This document shows, in pieces, positions 17,792 through 26,609 of a DNA stretch of 64,000 nt (the first letter of the stretch is position 1; each line of letters opens with the position of its first letter). Origin of the DNA: an uncultured Sphingomonadaceae bacterium (GTDB lineage Bacteria; Pseudomonadota; Alphaproteobacteria; Sphingomonadales; Sphingomonadaceae); assembly GCA_947495985.1 (NCBI GenBank), contig CANMBD010000002.1:186001-250000 (forward strand). The letters run 5' to 3'. A program made the position numbers and the translations under genes. The notes under the pieces are model-generated. The model saw nothing but the letters and a program-made list of their open reading frames with translations, was not told the origin of the DNA and did not search any database.

Positions 17792-18331
17792 TCAGATCGG
17801 AGAGACCGTAATTGTGATCATCTCCGAATAATCTCCGGCCAGCAGCCCGTTCTCACCGGTAGGCAAACCCAACTCAATGTTGAGAATCATGCCGTCCGTG
17901 GCAATACCGCCGTTGCTGGAAATAGTGCCGCCAGCCTGAAGCTGTTGGCTGGTAAAGGTTTTGTTGATCACCTGCGGCGCAGGATGGCGCACAGGCATTT
18001 CGACAGACAATGAATAGGGAAGCTGGCCACCATAAGAACCCTGACCGTTGGGCATCATCGTGTGGGTCAATGCACCTCTTTCACCGTTGATGGTCATAGA
18101 AAAAGGCATGTTGCAGTTAAAGGCCACAGGCACCTGACGGCTTAGGCCACGACGCTCCAGATTGCCGAAATCCATGTCCGCGATACCGCCCATGGCGCAT
18201 TGCTGACTAATCGAACCACTCACGGCAATGTCCAGTGAACGGACATTGTCAATTTCATTTGCGCTGGCAGGCGTGACAAACGCCATCATGGCTGCTGCCG
18301 CACCGGCTACCGCCGGGAATAAGAATCGCAT
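17792..18331 (-). CDS. SCPU/Csu-type pilin subunit, first gene of pilus operon
   Basis: 179 residues with signal peptide (about 1-24, ending ASA). Cys in SQQCAMGG and VAFNCNMPF form the conserved disulfide pair of SCPU subunits; the C-terminal strand GDYSEMITITVSPI matches the conserved GxYxDxxxxTVSP-like ending of spore coat U domains. It is the promoter-proximal gene of the pilus operon and has a CtrA box about 100 bases upstream. Comparable to the CsuA/B-A-B subunit genes of Acinetobacter in position. Confidence 0.85.
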   Translation of the reverse strand: MRFLFPAVAGAAAAMMAFVTPASANEIDNVRSLDIAVSGSISQQCAMGGIADMDFGNLERRGLSRQVPVAFNCNMPFSMTINGERGALTHTMMPNGQGSYGGQLPYSLSVEMPVRHPAPQVINKTFTSQQLQAGGTISSNGGIATDGMILNIELGLPTGENGLLAGDYSEMITITVSPI

Positions 18332-18428
18332 GACTGCCCCTCAACTCTACTACTTCGCCGAAGACTTTTGTGAGCGTAAAGTCTCGGCTAATGCCCCTGG
18401 GAGTCACGACCCGACTCACCCCTGTATC

Positions 18429-18444
18429 GTTAATAAGACGTTAA
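18429..18444 (-). promoter_or_regulatory. CtrA box upstream of the pilus operon
   Basis: On the minus strand TTAACGTCTTATTAAC, a perfect match to TTAA-N7-TTAAC, the binding site of the alphaproteobacterial cell-cycle regulator CtrA. It lies about 100 bases upstream of the first pilin start (18331). It sits inside a dyad with arms CCTGTAT/ATACAGG and also contains a direct repeat CGTTAAT, so a second regulator could bind the same place. Confidence 0.7.
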
Positions 18445-18777
18445 TACAGGGATTGAACGATTTTTCCACCCTGAAAGTCACAGCTGTTACAAAAAGATCG
18501 CACACAGGCCGCTAAACCAATGCCTTACAGCTCTTATTCTGCGCCAGTTCTAATGGTAAATAGGTGTAAACTGGCCACTATAGCAGATGATCCAGCTGTC
18601 CAGAATCGGGACAAAAGCATGTCAAAGCTTAAGTCGATTTCATCCGAAAATTGCAGCGCGGGCAGTTGAACGGCACACATATGAAGCCGCAATATTGGGC
18701 GATGATCTCAGGGTGCCGTTGATAGAGCCATAAACTCTAGTGGATTCCGCACAGAACACGCCATTTGCAAGCCCACG

Positions 18778-18810
18778 AAAAAGGCCGCCCCATTTCTGAG
18801 ACGGCCCTTT
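18778..18810 (-). terminator. Rho-independent terminator of carD
   Basis: On the minus strand GGCCGTCTC pairs with GGGGCGGCC (nine pairs, two G-T) around a six-base loop, followed by TTTTT. It lies about 30 bases after the carD stop. Confidence 0.85.
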
Positions 18811-18842
18811 GGTGATTGGTTTCAAAACCTGCTCTTTTAAGA

Positions 18843-19373
18843 TCAGTCTTCCTTGACCTCATAATATTGCGGTGCCGCAATATTCAGGATTTCCAGAATT
18901 TTCGTGAGCGCCGTTGGCTCATCGGTTTCTTCCATCGCAGCCAGTTCGCGGGCCAGACGGCTGGAGGCCGCTTCGAAAATCTGGCGTTCGGAATAGCTTT
19001 GCTCTGGCTGATCATCAGCGCGGAACAGATCGCGGGTCACTTCGGCAATAGAGACAAGGTCACCGGAGTTGATTTTCGCTTCATATTCCTGGGCGCGGCG
19101 CGACCACATGGAGCGCTTAACCTTCGGCTTGTCTTTCAGAGTTTCAAGCGCCTCTTTCAGCGTCTTGTCAGAGGACAGTTTGCGCATGCCAACGCCTTCT
19201 GCCTTGTTCATTGGTACACGCAATGTCATGCGTTCTTTTTCAAAGCGAAGAACGTATAGTTCCAGTTGCATGCCTGCAATTTCTTCATTTTGCAGTTCAA
19301 TTACACGCCCAACACCGTGTTTTGGATAAACAACATAATCGCCCACATCAAAGGACAGCGTATTCGCAGCCAT
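18843..19373 (-). CDS. carD: CarD/CdnL family RNA-polymerase-binding regulator
   Basis: Binds the RNA polymerase beta subunit and stabilises open complexes, often at rRNA promoters. The N-terminal RNAP-interaction domain is clear (FDVGDYVVYPKHGVGRVIEL at residues 8-27, then LRFEKERMTLRVPMNKAE). The C-terminal helical DNA-binding part follows (WSRRAQEYEAKINSGD, ERQIFEAASSRLARELA). 176 residues, normal. It ends at its own terminator; the 5' side has 435 non-coding bases including a large inverted repeat. Confidence 0.94.
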   Translation of the reverse strand: MAANTLSFDVGDYVVYPKHGVGRVIELQNEEIAGMQLELYVLRFEKERMTLRVPMNKAEGVGMRKLSSDKTLKEALETLKDKPKVKRSMWSRRAQEYEAKINSGDLVSIAEVTRDLFRADDQPEQSYSERQIFEAASSRLARELAAMEETDEPTALTKILEILNIAAPQYYEVKED

Positions 19374-19562
19374 AAAAAGCCTTTCTTTCTCTATGGAAAA
19401 GAAGGATGATTCCGGTCAAATTTCTCAAAAACCCCGACGAAAAAACCCTTTTGTTCATACATATAACGACCAAACACCCCCCGTGCCCAGCCGCTAACCG
19501 ACACTAGTGTTAACAGATTCGTCACAAAAAAGCAATTTATCGTTGCAACGCACAACTTTTTG

Positions 19563-19794
19563 GACCTCAAGCGCCGGGCGCGGGCATCCGCCCGCTTGGC
19601 TTCCCTCGCATAAGCTCGGGCGCGCGGTCGCGCTTGCCGACACTGCGCGTCGGATCAGCGCACCCTTAAGAGCATAGCCTAAAAGTAAACCTTATGAGCT
19701 TCGTCCGAGCGCAGCGAGGCAAGGCCGACCGGCCGCCGCGCCTTATTGGCGCGATAGCCAAGCGGGCGGATGCCCGCGCCCGGCGCTTGAGGTC
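19563..19794. repeat. 232-bp element bounded by 39-bp perfect inverted repeats
   Basis: Bases 19563-19601 are the exact reverse complement of 19756-19794 (39 of 39), both GC-rich and starting GACCTCAAGCGCCGGGCG. The 154 bases between hold further partial dyads (for example GCATAAGCTCG against GAGCTT) and no gene. It lies between carD and fdxA in an otherwise AT-rich spacer (19374-19808). The symmetry suggests a non-autonomous mobile or REP-like element, or a long RNA hairpin. No target duplication was seen. Confidence 0.75.
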
Positions 19795-19808
19795 ATATAA
19801 AAACTCTC

Positions 19809-20147
19809 TTAATCGCCCTCGCCAGGCTTTTCTGAGAAATGGGCCTCAAACTTGCCTTCGACGCCTTTAAAGTCGTCTGCATCGGCCGGTGCGTCCCGGG
19901 CGACAGTGATGTTGGGCCAGCTTTCCGAATATTTTGTATTCACTTCCAGCCATTTTTCCAGGCCATCTTCGGTATCCGGCAAGATAGCCTCGGCAGGACA
20001 TTCTGGTTCACATACGCCGCAGTCAATACATTCACTGGGGTTGATGACGAGCATATTCTCGCCTTCATAGAAACAATCGACGGGGCAGACTTCAACGCAG
20101 TCCATATATTTGCATTTGATACATGCGTCGGTAACAACATAAGTCAT
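19809..20147 (-). CDS. fdxA: 7Fe ferredoxin (FdxA type)
   Basis: 112-residue electron carrier with one [3Fe-4S] and one [4Fe-4S] cluster. Cys9, Cys17 and Cys21 are spaced as in Azotobacter-type ferredoxin I, and the second motif is [12 protein letters not shown] (Cys40-Cys50). The C-terminal extension after the clusters ([19 protein letters not shown]) is family-typical. The redox partner is not encoded nearby. The S4-protein gene lies 100 bases upstream on the same strand. Confidence 0.95.
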   Translation of the reverse strand: MTYVVTDACIKCKYMDCVEVCPVDCFYEGENMLVINPSECIDCGVCEPECPAEAILPDTEDGLEKWLEVNTKYSESWPNITVARDAPADADDFKGVEGKFEAHFSEKPGEGD

Positions 20148-20247
20148 CGGGTCGTCTACTCCATCATACAGGCCGGGATTTTTCGGCCATCAAGTCTCTG
20201 CTATTGCGCAAATTTGGGAACGTCAACAGTTGGTTTTCGGTCCTAAT

Positions 20248-20550
20248 TCATTCGCCAGTGCGCAACCTTTCAAAACAGCTTTGCGCATCGGGAGCGCTAC
20301 CACGCCGCAAAGGAAGCGCCGCTATCCGAATGACATGCACCTCACGTCCTTGCGGAATCGTTAAAATATCCCCTTGCCGGACCATCATATGCGCCCGGTC
20401 CACCCGGCGCCCGTTGAGACGGACGTGGCCCTTGTTCGCCAGTTTTTTAGCCATGGTGCGGTTGCGCGCAAAACGAAGAAACCAGAGCAGCTTGTCAATC
20501 CTGAGAGCCGATGGATCATGGCTCGGTTCACGAATTTTTTTACCGCTCAA
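20248..20550 (-). CDS. S4-domain RNA-binding protein (Hsp15-like)
   Basis: 100 residues dominated by an S4 domain (LRIDKLLWFLRFARNRTMAKKLANKGHVRLNGRRVDRAHMMVRQGDIL). Hsp15/HslR binds stalled 50S subunits carrying nascent chain-tRNA after heat stress; the same role is plausible here. It starts 9 bases after the SUV3-like helicase stop, so both are in one transcript, pointing to RNA or ribosome quality control. Confidence 0.9.
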   Translation of the reverse strand: MSGKKIREPSHDPSALRIDKLLWFLRFARNRTMAKKLANKGHVRLNGRRVDRAHMMVRQGDILTIPQGREVHVIRIAALPLRRGSAPDAQSCFERLRTGE

Positions 20551-20559
20551 ATCTGCATC

Positions 20560-23307
20560 CTATTTTTTCATCGCTTCCTTAAGAGCAGCCAATTCGGCAA
20601 AAGCACCGCCAGCAGAAGCCAATACCGGCTCCGCCTTCCGGGACTGCGAACCGGATTTGCCCGATTTCTTGCGATGTGCGGTTTTCTTTCCTTGATGCTT
20701 GCGGTGATTATTTGATCGGGCGTTGCCCATGCCTTTCCAGCGCCAATATATCTTCGGTGTCTCGGGTTGAGATATCTTATCGGCTGATTCAACTTCGTCA
20801 GATTCTGCCGTTTTAGTTGAGGCGGTCGCTTCGGGTTTCTCCACCTCTTTTGCATCAGGTTCAGGCGCTTCAGCTTTATCTGGCTCGACGACAGGCGGAT
20901 GGTCATCCGTTTTTGCAAAACCGGCCATTTCGAGCAGCGCTTCATGCACTTCGGTCGATAGTCCCAAAGACGTTGCCAGTGCAGGATCCACTGCAAAAAC
21001 CGCCCCCGCCTGCCGCGCTTCATGTGCCTGTTTGACCAGACGTTCCGCCATATCGACCCGGACATATTCGTTGCCAATCTTGCGAAAGCCCAATCGGCTG
21101 GCATGATCGGGAGCAGCAAATTTCCAATCCTTCAGGTGGACCGCATTGTCGCCGGGAAGCGCAATCATCGGTTGCTCGTCCAGCGCCGCGAAAAGGGCGT
21201 TGCGCCAGAGCACGGCACCAGGCTTCATCAGCGCGTGGTGAAAAATGTCCAGCGCGCCGAAAACCAGCCCGCCGCGCCGGGCAACCCCGCGCATATCGTT
21301 ATCTAGCGCTCGAACTGCCTGATCAATCTGTCGGCGCATGATAATGCCGCCCGCTTCGACGATCTGGGCAAACAGCGCACGAACCGAAGCCGGTGTGTTC
21401 GGATCATTGGCCAGCCCATCGATTTTGACGAGCCCTTCCAGATGCTTCGCCTTCATCGTTTCGACCCATTGCTTGACCCGTTCTTCGGCCTTTTTGCTGT
21501 TTTCAGGTGAAATCTCTTTCAGCGCGCGATCAAATTTGATTTCGGGATGCAGCAGATCTTTGCCCTTGGCCAACACTGCAAGCTTCGCCTCTTGCCAATA
21601 GACCACCGGTTGACCGGCTTCATCCGCAGCCAGAGCCAGTTCGCTATCAGGTGCTTTTGCCAGCGCATCAGCTTTATCGGTCATAATCGGTCCCAAATAT
21701 CTTTCCGCTGCGGCAAGCAGCATCTTGCGGTCTTCCCTCCGGCTATCCGAAGGCACGATAAATTGAAAGCCCCTCAGCGTTCCAATTTCAAGTCCGTCCA
21801 CCAATACAGCACCGTCTGTTTCCAATGCAACGTCTTGCGGCAAGGCGTCTTTCAAAAGGCCTCGCATCAGCACACGCGTGCGTTTGTCGACAAATCTCTG
21901 GGTCAACTGATTATGCATGGCATCGCTAAGCCGCCGTTCCAGTAGACGGGTACGCTCCACCATCACTTCTGCCTGCTCCACCCAACGCGATTTTTGCGCA
22001 ATATAGCTCCAGCTGCGGGCGGCAGATATGCGCGCGGCAAGAGTGGAAATATCGCCCTGAACATTTTCCAGCCGGGCAATTTCCTGTGCCATCCGCGCAT
22101 GGGGGATACGGCCATTGCCCTGCACAAGATAGGGCCAGAGCGAAGCGACGAAGCGTGCCTGATGATCCGCACCGACTTTGCGGAAATCCGGAATGCAGGC
22201 AGCTTCCCAGAGGAGGCGCACTTCGGCGCGGCCCGTCGCCAGGCGGCTAACGGCGGGATCTTTTGCAAGCCGTTTCAGCACCGCCAAATCGATCGCTTCC
22301 GGTGCGGCTTGCAACAACCGATCCTTCGGCTTGTCTTCCAGAGATTGAATGAGACCGGTGACGCTGGTTACATCGGGATCTGCATTGCGCCAATAAAGCC
22401 ATTCCAATCGCGGAAAATCATGATCCTCCAGCCGCTGGATTTCCTCAGGCTCCAGCTCATCGGAAGAAGCCAGTCCTGAAAGCACGCCAAAACTTCCGTC
22501 TTTCTGGTGACGGCCGGCGCGGCCAGCAATCTGTCCGATCTCCGCAAGTGTCAGGCGGCGACGGCGGCGACCATCAAATTTCTTGAGAGCTGCAAAGGCC
22601 ACGTGAGAAACATCCAGGTTCAAACCCATTCCAATGGCATCCGTGGCGACGAGATAATCGACTTCACCATCCTGATACATTTTAACCTGCGCATTGCGGG
22701 TTTGCGGTGACAGCGATCCCATCACTATGGCAGCGCCGCCATGTTGTCGGCGCAGCATTTCTGCTATTGCGTAAACATCTTCGACGGAAAACGCGACAAT
22801 CGCCGATCGCCGCGGCAATCGCGACAGTTTTCTTGGCCCGGCATAGCTTAGTGTCGAAAAGCGCGGACGGGAGATAATCTCGGCATCTGGTATCAACTTT
22901 TCCACCAGGGGACGAAGGCTGTCCGACCCCAGGATCATCGTTTCATCCCGGCCGCGTATGTTCAGCATACGGTCGGTAAAAATATGCCCCCGTTCCGGGT
23001 TTATGCCAAGCTGCGCTTCATCAATGGCGACAAAGCTGAAATCCCGGTCAATCGGCATCGCTTCGGCGGTACACAGAAACCAGCGCGCATCCGGTGGAAC
23101 AATTTTCTCTTCACCGGTCACCAAGGCAACCCGGTTGGCCCCTTTCAGCGCCACCACCCGGTCATAGACTTCACGCGCGAGCAATCGCAGCGGAAATCCG
23201 ATCATACCGCTGGAATGCGCGCACATCCGCTCGACCGCCAAATGGGTTTTACCGGTATTGGTGGGGCCGAGAACGGCAATAACAGGAGACTGGGAGAAGT
23301 CGGACAT
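20560..23307 (-). CDS. SUV3-like DExH-box RNA helicase
   Basis: 915 residues related to the mitochondrial degradosome helicase SUV3. Motifs: Walker A AVLGPTNTGKT (10-20), Walker B AIDEAQ near 95, SAT-equivalent ILGSDSLRPL, and the SUV3 block AIGMGLNLDVSHVAF...EIGQIAGRAGR near 225-270. The C-terminal part after about 800 is Glu/Lys-rich and ends basic (KGMGNARSNNHRKHQGKK), likely disordered RNA-binding sequence. Alphaproteobacterial members are common; the bacterial function is not well defined. Transcribed with the S4 protein. Confidence 0.9.
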   Translation of the reverse strand: MSDFSQSPVIAVLGPTNTGKTHLAVERMCAHSSGMIGFPLRLLAREVYDRVVALKGANRVALVTGEEKIVPPDARWFLCTAEAMPIDRDFSFVAIDEAQLGINPERGHIFTDRMLNIRGRDETMILGSDSLRPLVEKLIPDAEIISRPRFSTLSYAGPRKLSRLPRRSAIVAFSVEDVYAIAEMLRRQHGGAAIVMGSLSPQTRNAQVKMYQDGEVDYLVATDAIGMGLNLDVSHVAFAALKKFDGRRRRRLTLAEIGQIAGRAGRHQKDGSFGVLSGLASSDELEPEEIQRLEDHDFPRLEWLYWRNADPDVTSVTGLIQSLEDKPKDRLLQAAPEAIDLAVLKRLAKDPAVSRLATGRAEVRLLWEAACIPDFRKVGADHQARFVASLWPYLVQGNGRIPHARMAQEIARLENVQGDISTLAARISAARSWSYIAQKSRWVEQAEVMVERTRLLERRLSDAMHNQLTQRFVDKRTRVLMRGLLKDALPQDVALETDGAVLVDGLEIGTLRGFQFIVPSDSRREDRKMLLAAAERYLGPIMTDKADALAKAPDSELALAADEAGQPVVYWQEAKLAVLAKGKDLLHPEIKFDRALKEISPENSKKAEERVKQWVETMKAKHLEGLVKIDGLANDPNTPASVRALFAQIVEAGGIIMRRQIDQAVRALDNDMRGVARRGGLVFGALDIFHHALMKPGAVLWRNALFAALDEQPMIALPGDNAVHLKDWKFAAPDHASRLGFRKIGNEYVRVDMAERLVKQAHEARQAGAVFAVDPALATSLGLSTEVHEALLEMAGFAKTDDHPPVVEPDKAEAPEPDAKEVEKPEATASTKTAESDEVESADKISQPETPKIYWRWKGMGNARSNNHRKHQGKKTAHRKKSGKSGSQSRKAEPVLASAGGAFAELAALKEAMKK

Positions 23308-23489
23308 TTGCCGTACCTCACCGCATCTGCATCAAACTGGCAAGCAGAATCCTTATAAAATCGGCAAGAGTCTTGGCATTACGACCGGATACCCGCGAAT
23401 TTACACGTTTTACCGCATAGCATGTCATGGAAGCCCGATCTTAATTTGACATTAACTCTATTCCTTCACAGAGACAGAAATATTATTGC

Positions 23490-23525
23490 GATGCTGTTTT
23501 TTGGGTTTAAAAAAACAGCATCGCC
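23490..23525. promoter_or_regulatory. 15-bp perfect hairpin in the leader of the M23 peptidase gene
   Basis: GCGATGCTGTTTTTT and its exact reverse complement are separated by seven bases. The position is about 10 bases before the likely translation start. It lacks a 3' T-tract outside the stem on either strand, so it is not a simple terminator; it may be an mRNA 5'-end structure. Confidence 0.6.
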
Positions 23526-23536
23526 AAGGGGTGCAT

Positions 23537-25117
23537 TTGTTCAAGAGTATCGACATGCTTGCCGATCAAGGAAATGGGGCTGCGGCTATCGCAGCAGAGC
23601 CCGCTGCGCCTTCCTTTACCTTGCCCTTTGCCCTGCCGGAAAATTTCAACGATGTTCTGGACCGGTGGCAAGACCGATTTGCCCAGACCGATTGGGTGCC
23701 GGACCTCGGCAGAGATATTGGCAGCCTCACATGGCTTCGCGGTCTGGCAACTTTGGTGTTGCTCTGCGGCATCGCGATTTCCTGTCTGCCCGATTTTGGA
23801 CCGATCAAGGGCCATCAAAATGCTGCTCTGACCGGTTTTAGAGCCGATCAAGCCCGCTCGCAAACTATCGCTCCGCTGGCTTACGGATCAGATACCGGCA
23901 TCCGTATGGCCGCCACCGATGCGGTTCGTCCGCTCGCACAAAGCCCCGAACGCCCCTCCATTGAACTGGTCGCAACTTTGGGCCGTGGTGACAGCCTTCG
24001 CCGCGTTCTACAGCGCGCCGGTGTGGCCAATGCCGAAGCTGGCGAAGTCAATGAGCTGGTTGCTGGTGCGGTGAGCCTCGATGAGATCAAGCCCGGCACG
24101 AAAATCGATGTAGTACTCGGCCGCCGTCCAGCAAAAAACCAACCGCGTCCGCTGGACCAGTTGGCTTTCCGGGCACGCTTCGATCTCAATCTGGAAGTCT
24201 TGCGCAATGGCGATCAACTGGAACTCAATCGCAAACCGATCATGGTCGATGACACTCCGCTCAGGATCAAGGGAACCGTAGGATCAAGCCTGTATCGCTC
24301 GGCAAGAGCGGCTGGCGCACCAGCTGATGCGGTGCAAAAATATCTTCAGGTTATCGGCAAGAAAATGTCGGTATCGCGGGACATACGTTCAACCGATGAA
24401 TTTGACATCATCCTCGGATATCGCCGTGCGGAAACGGGAGAGGTAGAGGTTGGTGATTTGCTTTATGCAGGCATAGAACGCGACGGCAAGGCCAAGGCAC
24501 AGATGCTGAAATGGACCAGCGGCGGACGCGCAAACTGGTTTGAAGCATCCGGCGTCGGACAATCCAGTGGCCAGCTGGTTCGCCCAACAAACGGCAGAAG
24601 AACTTCTGGCTATGGCATGCGCCGACATCCGATCCTGCGTTATAAACGTATGCATAGCGGCATTGATTTTGGCGGAGGCTATGGTGCCCCGATTTATGCC
24701 GTAACCGATGGCAGAGTGACTTTTTCCGGTCGCAAAGGTGGCTACGGCAAGTTTGTCAAAATCAAGCATAGCGGCGGTCTTGCTTCCGGCTATGCTCATA
24801 TGAGCCGGATCGCCGTTAGCAATGGTCGCAAAGTCCGAAAGGGCCAGATTATCGGCTATATCGGTTCCACCGGCCTGTCGACTGGGCCGCATCTTCACTA
24901 TGAGCTCTATCGTAATGGCAGGACGATCAACCCCAATTCGGTTAAATTCGTCCAGCGCGCCGAACTGGGCGGCAAGGAACTGAGGAAGTTCAAGAGCGAA
25001 CTGAAGCGTTTGCAGCAAGTCGAGCCAGGTGCCGCTCTTGGCACGTTGAAAAGCGCATCAACGGGCCCGAAAAAACAACGGGAAATCAGCCGGCTCAGCA
25101 AAGCATCAATCAGCTAA
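23537..25117 (+). CDS. M23-family peptidoglycan metallopeptidase (LytM domain), membrane-anchored
   Basis: Murein endopeptidase or amidase activator. A hydrophobic segment (LRGLATLVLLCGIAISCLP) near residue 60 anchors it with the domain in the periplasm. The catalytic LytM domain near 345-470 has HSGIDFGGGYGAPIYAV (first His and Asp of HxxxD) and GPHLHYELYRNG (HxH), so all zinc ligands are present. The start is uncertain: TTG 23537 has an AAGGGG ribosome binding site 5 bases upstream, while ATG 23555 and a frame from 23486 are alternatives; the latter overlaps the leader hairpin. Confidence 0.88.
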   Translation: MFKSIDMLADQGNGAAAIAAEPAAPSFTLPFALPENFNDVLDRWQDRFAQTDWVPDLGRDIGSLTWLRGLATLVLLCGIAISCLPDFGPIKGHQNAALTGFRADQARSQTIAPLAYGSDTGIRMAATDAVRPLAQSPERPSIELVATLGRGDSLRRVLQRAGVANAEAGEVNELVAGAVSLDEIKPGTKIDVVLGRRPAKNQPRPLDQLAFRARFDLNLEVLRNGDQLELNRKPIMVDDTPLRIKGTVGSSLYRSARAAGAPADAVQKYLQVIGKKMSVSRDIRSTDEFDIILGYRRAETGEVEVGDLLYAGIERDGKAKAQMLKWTSGGRANWFEASGVGQSSGQLVRPTNGRRTSGYGMRRHPILRYKRMHSGIDFGGGYGAPIYAVTDGRVTFSGRKGGYGKFVKIKHSGGLASGYAHMSRIAVSNGRKVRKGQIIGYIGSTGLSTGPHLHYELYRNGRTINPNSVKFVQRAELGGKELRKFKSELKRLQQVEPGAALGTLKSASTGPKKQREISRLSKASIS

Positions 25118-25121
25118 AGCT

Positions 25122-25439
25122 TTAGATATTGCCAAGGCAAATTTCGGTTGCCGCTTCCAGCTTTGCCTCCGGCGGATTCATTTTTTCGCTGATCCCGTCA
25201 AGAGTCTTGCCCAGTTCTTCCGCCAGACAATTACATATAGGTGTTGCCTGAGATTCCGGTGCACCAGCCTTTTTGGATTCTGTCACGCATCCAGCGACAA
25301 ATTCCGTATTCCAGCTTTCATCAAAGCTTTTGTTGAAAGCACCAGTAAGGCTATTATCATCATCCGCACTGCCACAGGCCGACAAAGCGAGAGTGGCAGC
25401 CAATAATAGTGGAACAACCAAACGGGATCTCGCGGGCAT
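25122..25439 (-). CDS. Small lipoprotein of unknown function
   Basis: 105 residues from ATG 25439, which has an AGAAGGAAG ribosome binding site; an upstream in-frame ATG adds a non-signal extension. A lipobox LSAC ends the signal sequence near residue 19, so it is probably lipid-anchored. The mature part has Cys residues in AGCVTESKKAG, ICNCLAEELGKT and EICLGN, which could form disulfides. No family recognised. It converges with the M23 gene, 4 bases apart. Confidence 0.8.
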   Translation of the reverse strand: MPARSRLVVPLLLAATLALSACGSADDDNSLTGAFNKSFDESWNTEFVAGCVTESKKAGAPESQATPICNCLAEELGKTLDGISEKMNPPEAKLEAATEICLGNI

Positions 25440-25607
25440 AAAATCTTCCTTCTTGAATGGAGACTGGGTGAATAGTGAAAATGATGTTTTGACAGGCCGC
25501 ATCCCGCAAATCTTTACAATAGCGTAAAAGATGCGGGCGGTGTCTGCAAGCTGTTCACAATGCTATTTCAATTGCCCTACGGAGCCGCCTCTCTATATTA
25601 GATCAAC

Positions 25608-26609
25608 ATGAGCCAAAATCCCACCTTCCCCCGAACCCGTCTGCGCCGCACCCGCGCTTCTGCATGGAGCCGCGCAATGGTTCGCGAAAACCATCTGACC
25701 CCGGCTGATCTGATCTGGCCGCTCTTTATTTCGGATGGCAAAAATGTCGAGGAACCGATTACCTCGCTCCCCGGTGTGTCACGCTGGTCTGTGGACTTCA
25801 TCGTCGAGCGCGCCAAAGAGGCCCGCGATCTTGGGATCGCATGTGTTGCTTTATTCCCGAATACGCCGGCAGACAAACGGAGTGACGATGGCACGGAGGC
25901 GCTCAACATCGATAATCTCATGTGCCGCGCGACCAAAGCGATCAAAGATGCTCTGGGGGATGATATCGGTGTACTGACAGATGTCGCGCTCGATCCGTAT
26001 ACTACCCACGGGCAGGATGGGCTGATTGACGCCAATGGCTATGTTGAGAATGATCGCACACTCGATATGCTGACCAAGCAGGCACTGAACCAGGCCAATG
26101 CCGGTGCGGATATCATCGCACCGTCCGATATGATGGACGGCAGGGTTGGTGCCATTCGGGATACGCTGGAACTGGCGCATTATCACAATGTACAGATCAT
26201 GGCTTATGCCGCCAAATATGCCAGTGCCTTTTACGGACCGTTCCGGGATGCTGTCGGGTCTAGCGGTACCCTGAAAGGCGATAAGAAAAGCTATCAAATG
26301 GATCCCGCCAATAGCGATGAGGCGATGCGCGAAATCGCTCTGGATATTGCCGAAGGCGCAGACAGCGTGATGGTCAAACCCGGCCTCGCCTATCTCGACA
26401 TCATCTATCGCGCCAAAAGCGAATTTAACGTGCCGGTCTTCGCCTATCAGGTATCGGGTGAATATGCATTGGTCGCTGCTGGGGCCGCCGCCGGCATTGG
26501 TGACCGCGATGCCTTGATGATGGAAAAGTTGATCGCGTTCAAACGCGCTGGCTGTTCTGGTATATTGACTTATTTCGCTGCCGATGCAGCCCGGCTGCTC
26601 CATGAGTGA
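25608..26609 (+). CDS. hemB: Delta-aminolevulinic acid dehydratase (porphobilinogen synthase)
   Basis: Condenses two 5-aminolevulinate molecules to porphobilinogen in tetrapyrrole synthesis. 333 residues, normal length. Schiff-base lysines are visible: in YAAKYASAFYGPFRDA (near residue 204) and SVMVKPG (near 258). Substrate and metal regions DVALDPYTTHGQDGL and IAPSDMMDGRV are also present. DVALDPYTTHGQDG lacks the Cys triad of zinc enzymes, so it likely uses magnesium, an inference. Its end overlaps the next start (ATGAGTGA). Confidence 0.97.
   Translation: MSQNPTFPRTRLRRTRASAWSRAMVRENHLTPADLIWPLFISDGKNVEEPITSLPGVSRWSVDFIVERAKEARDLGIACVALFPNTPADKRSDDGTEALNIDNLMCRATKAIKDALGDDIGVLTDVALDPYTTHGQDGLIDANGYVENDRTLDMLTKQALNQANAGADIIAPSDMMDGRVGAIRDTLELAHYHNVQIMAYAAKYASAFYGPFRDAVGSSGTLKGDKKSYQMDPANSDEAMREIALDIAEGADSVMVKPGLAYLDIIYRAKSEFNVPVFAYQVSGEYALVAAGAAAGIGDRDALMMEKLIAFKRAGCSGILTYFAADAARLLHE

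Larger units (their letters stand above)
18332..18842. other. Intergenic region between pilus operon and carD
   Basis: 511 bases without a credible gene. It holds the pilus promoter region with a CtrA box inside a CCTGTAT/ATACAGG dyad (18421-18450) and the carD terminator (18778-18810). The stretch 18500-18770 shows nothing I can name. Confidence 0.6.
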
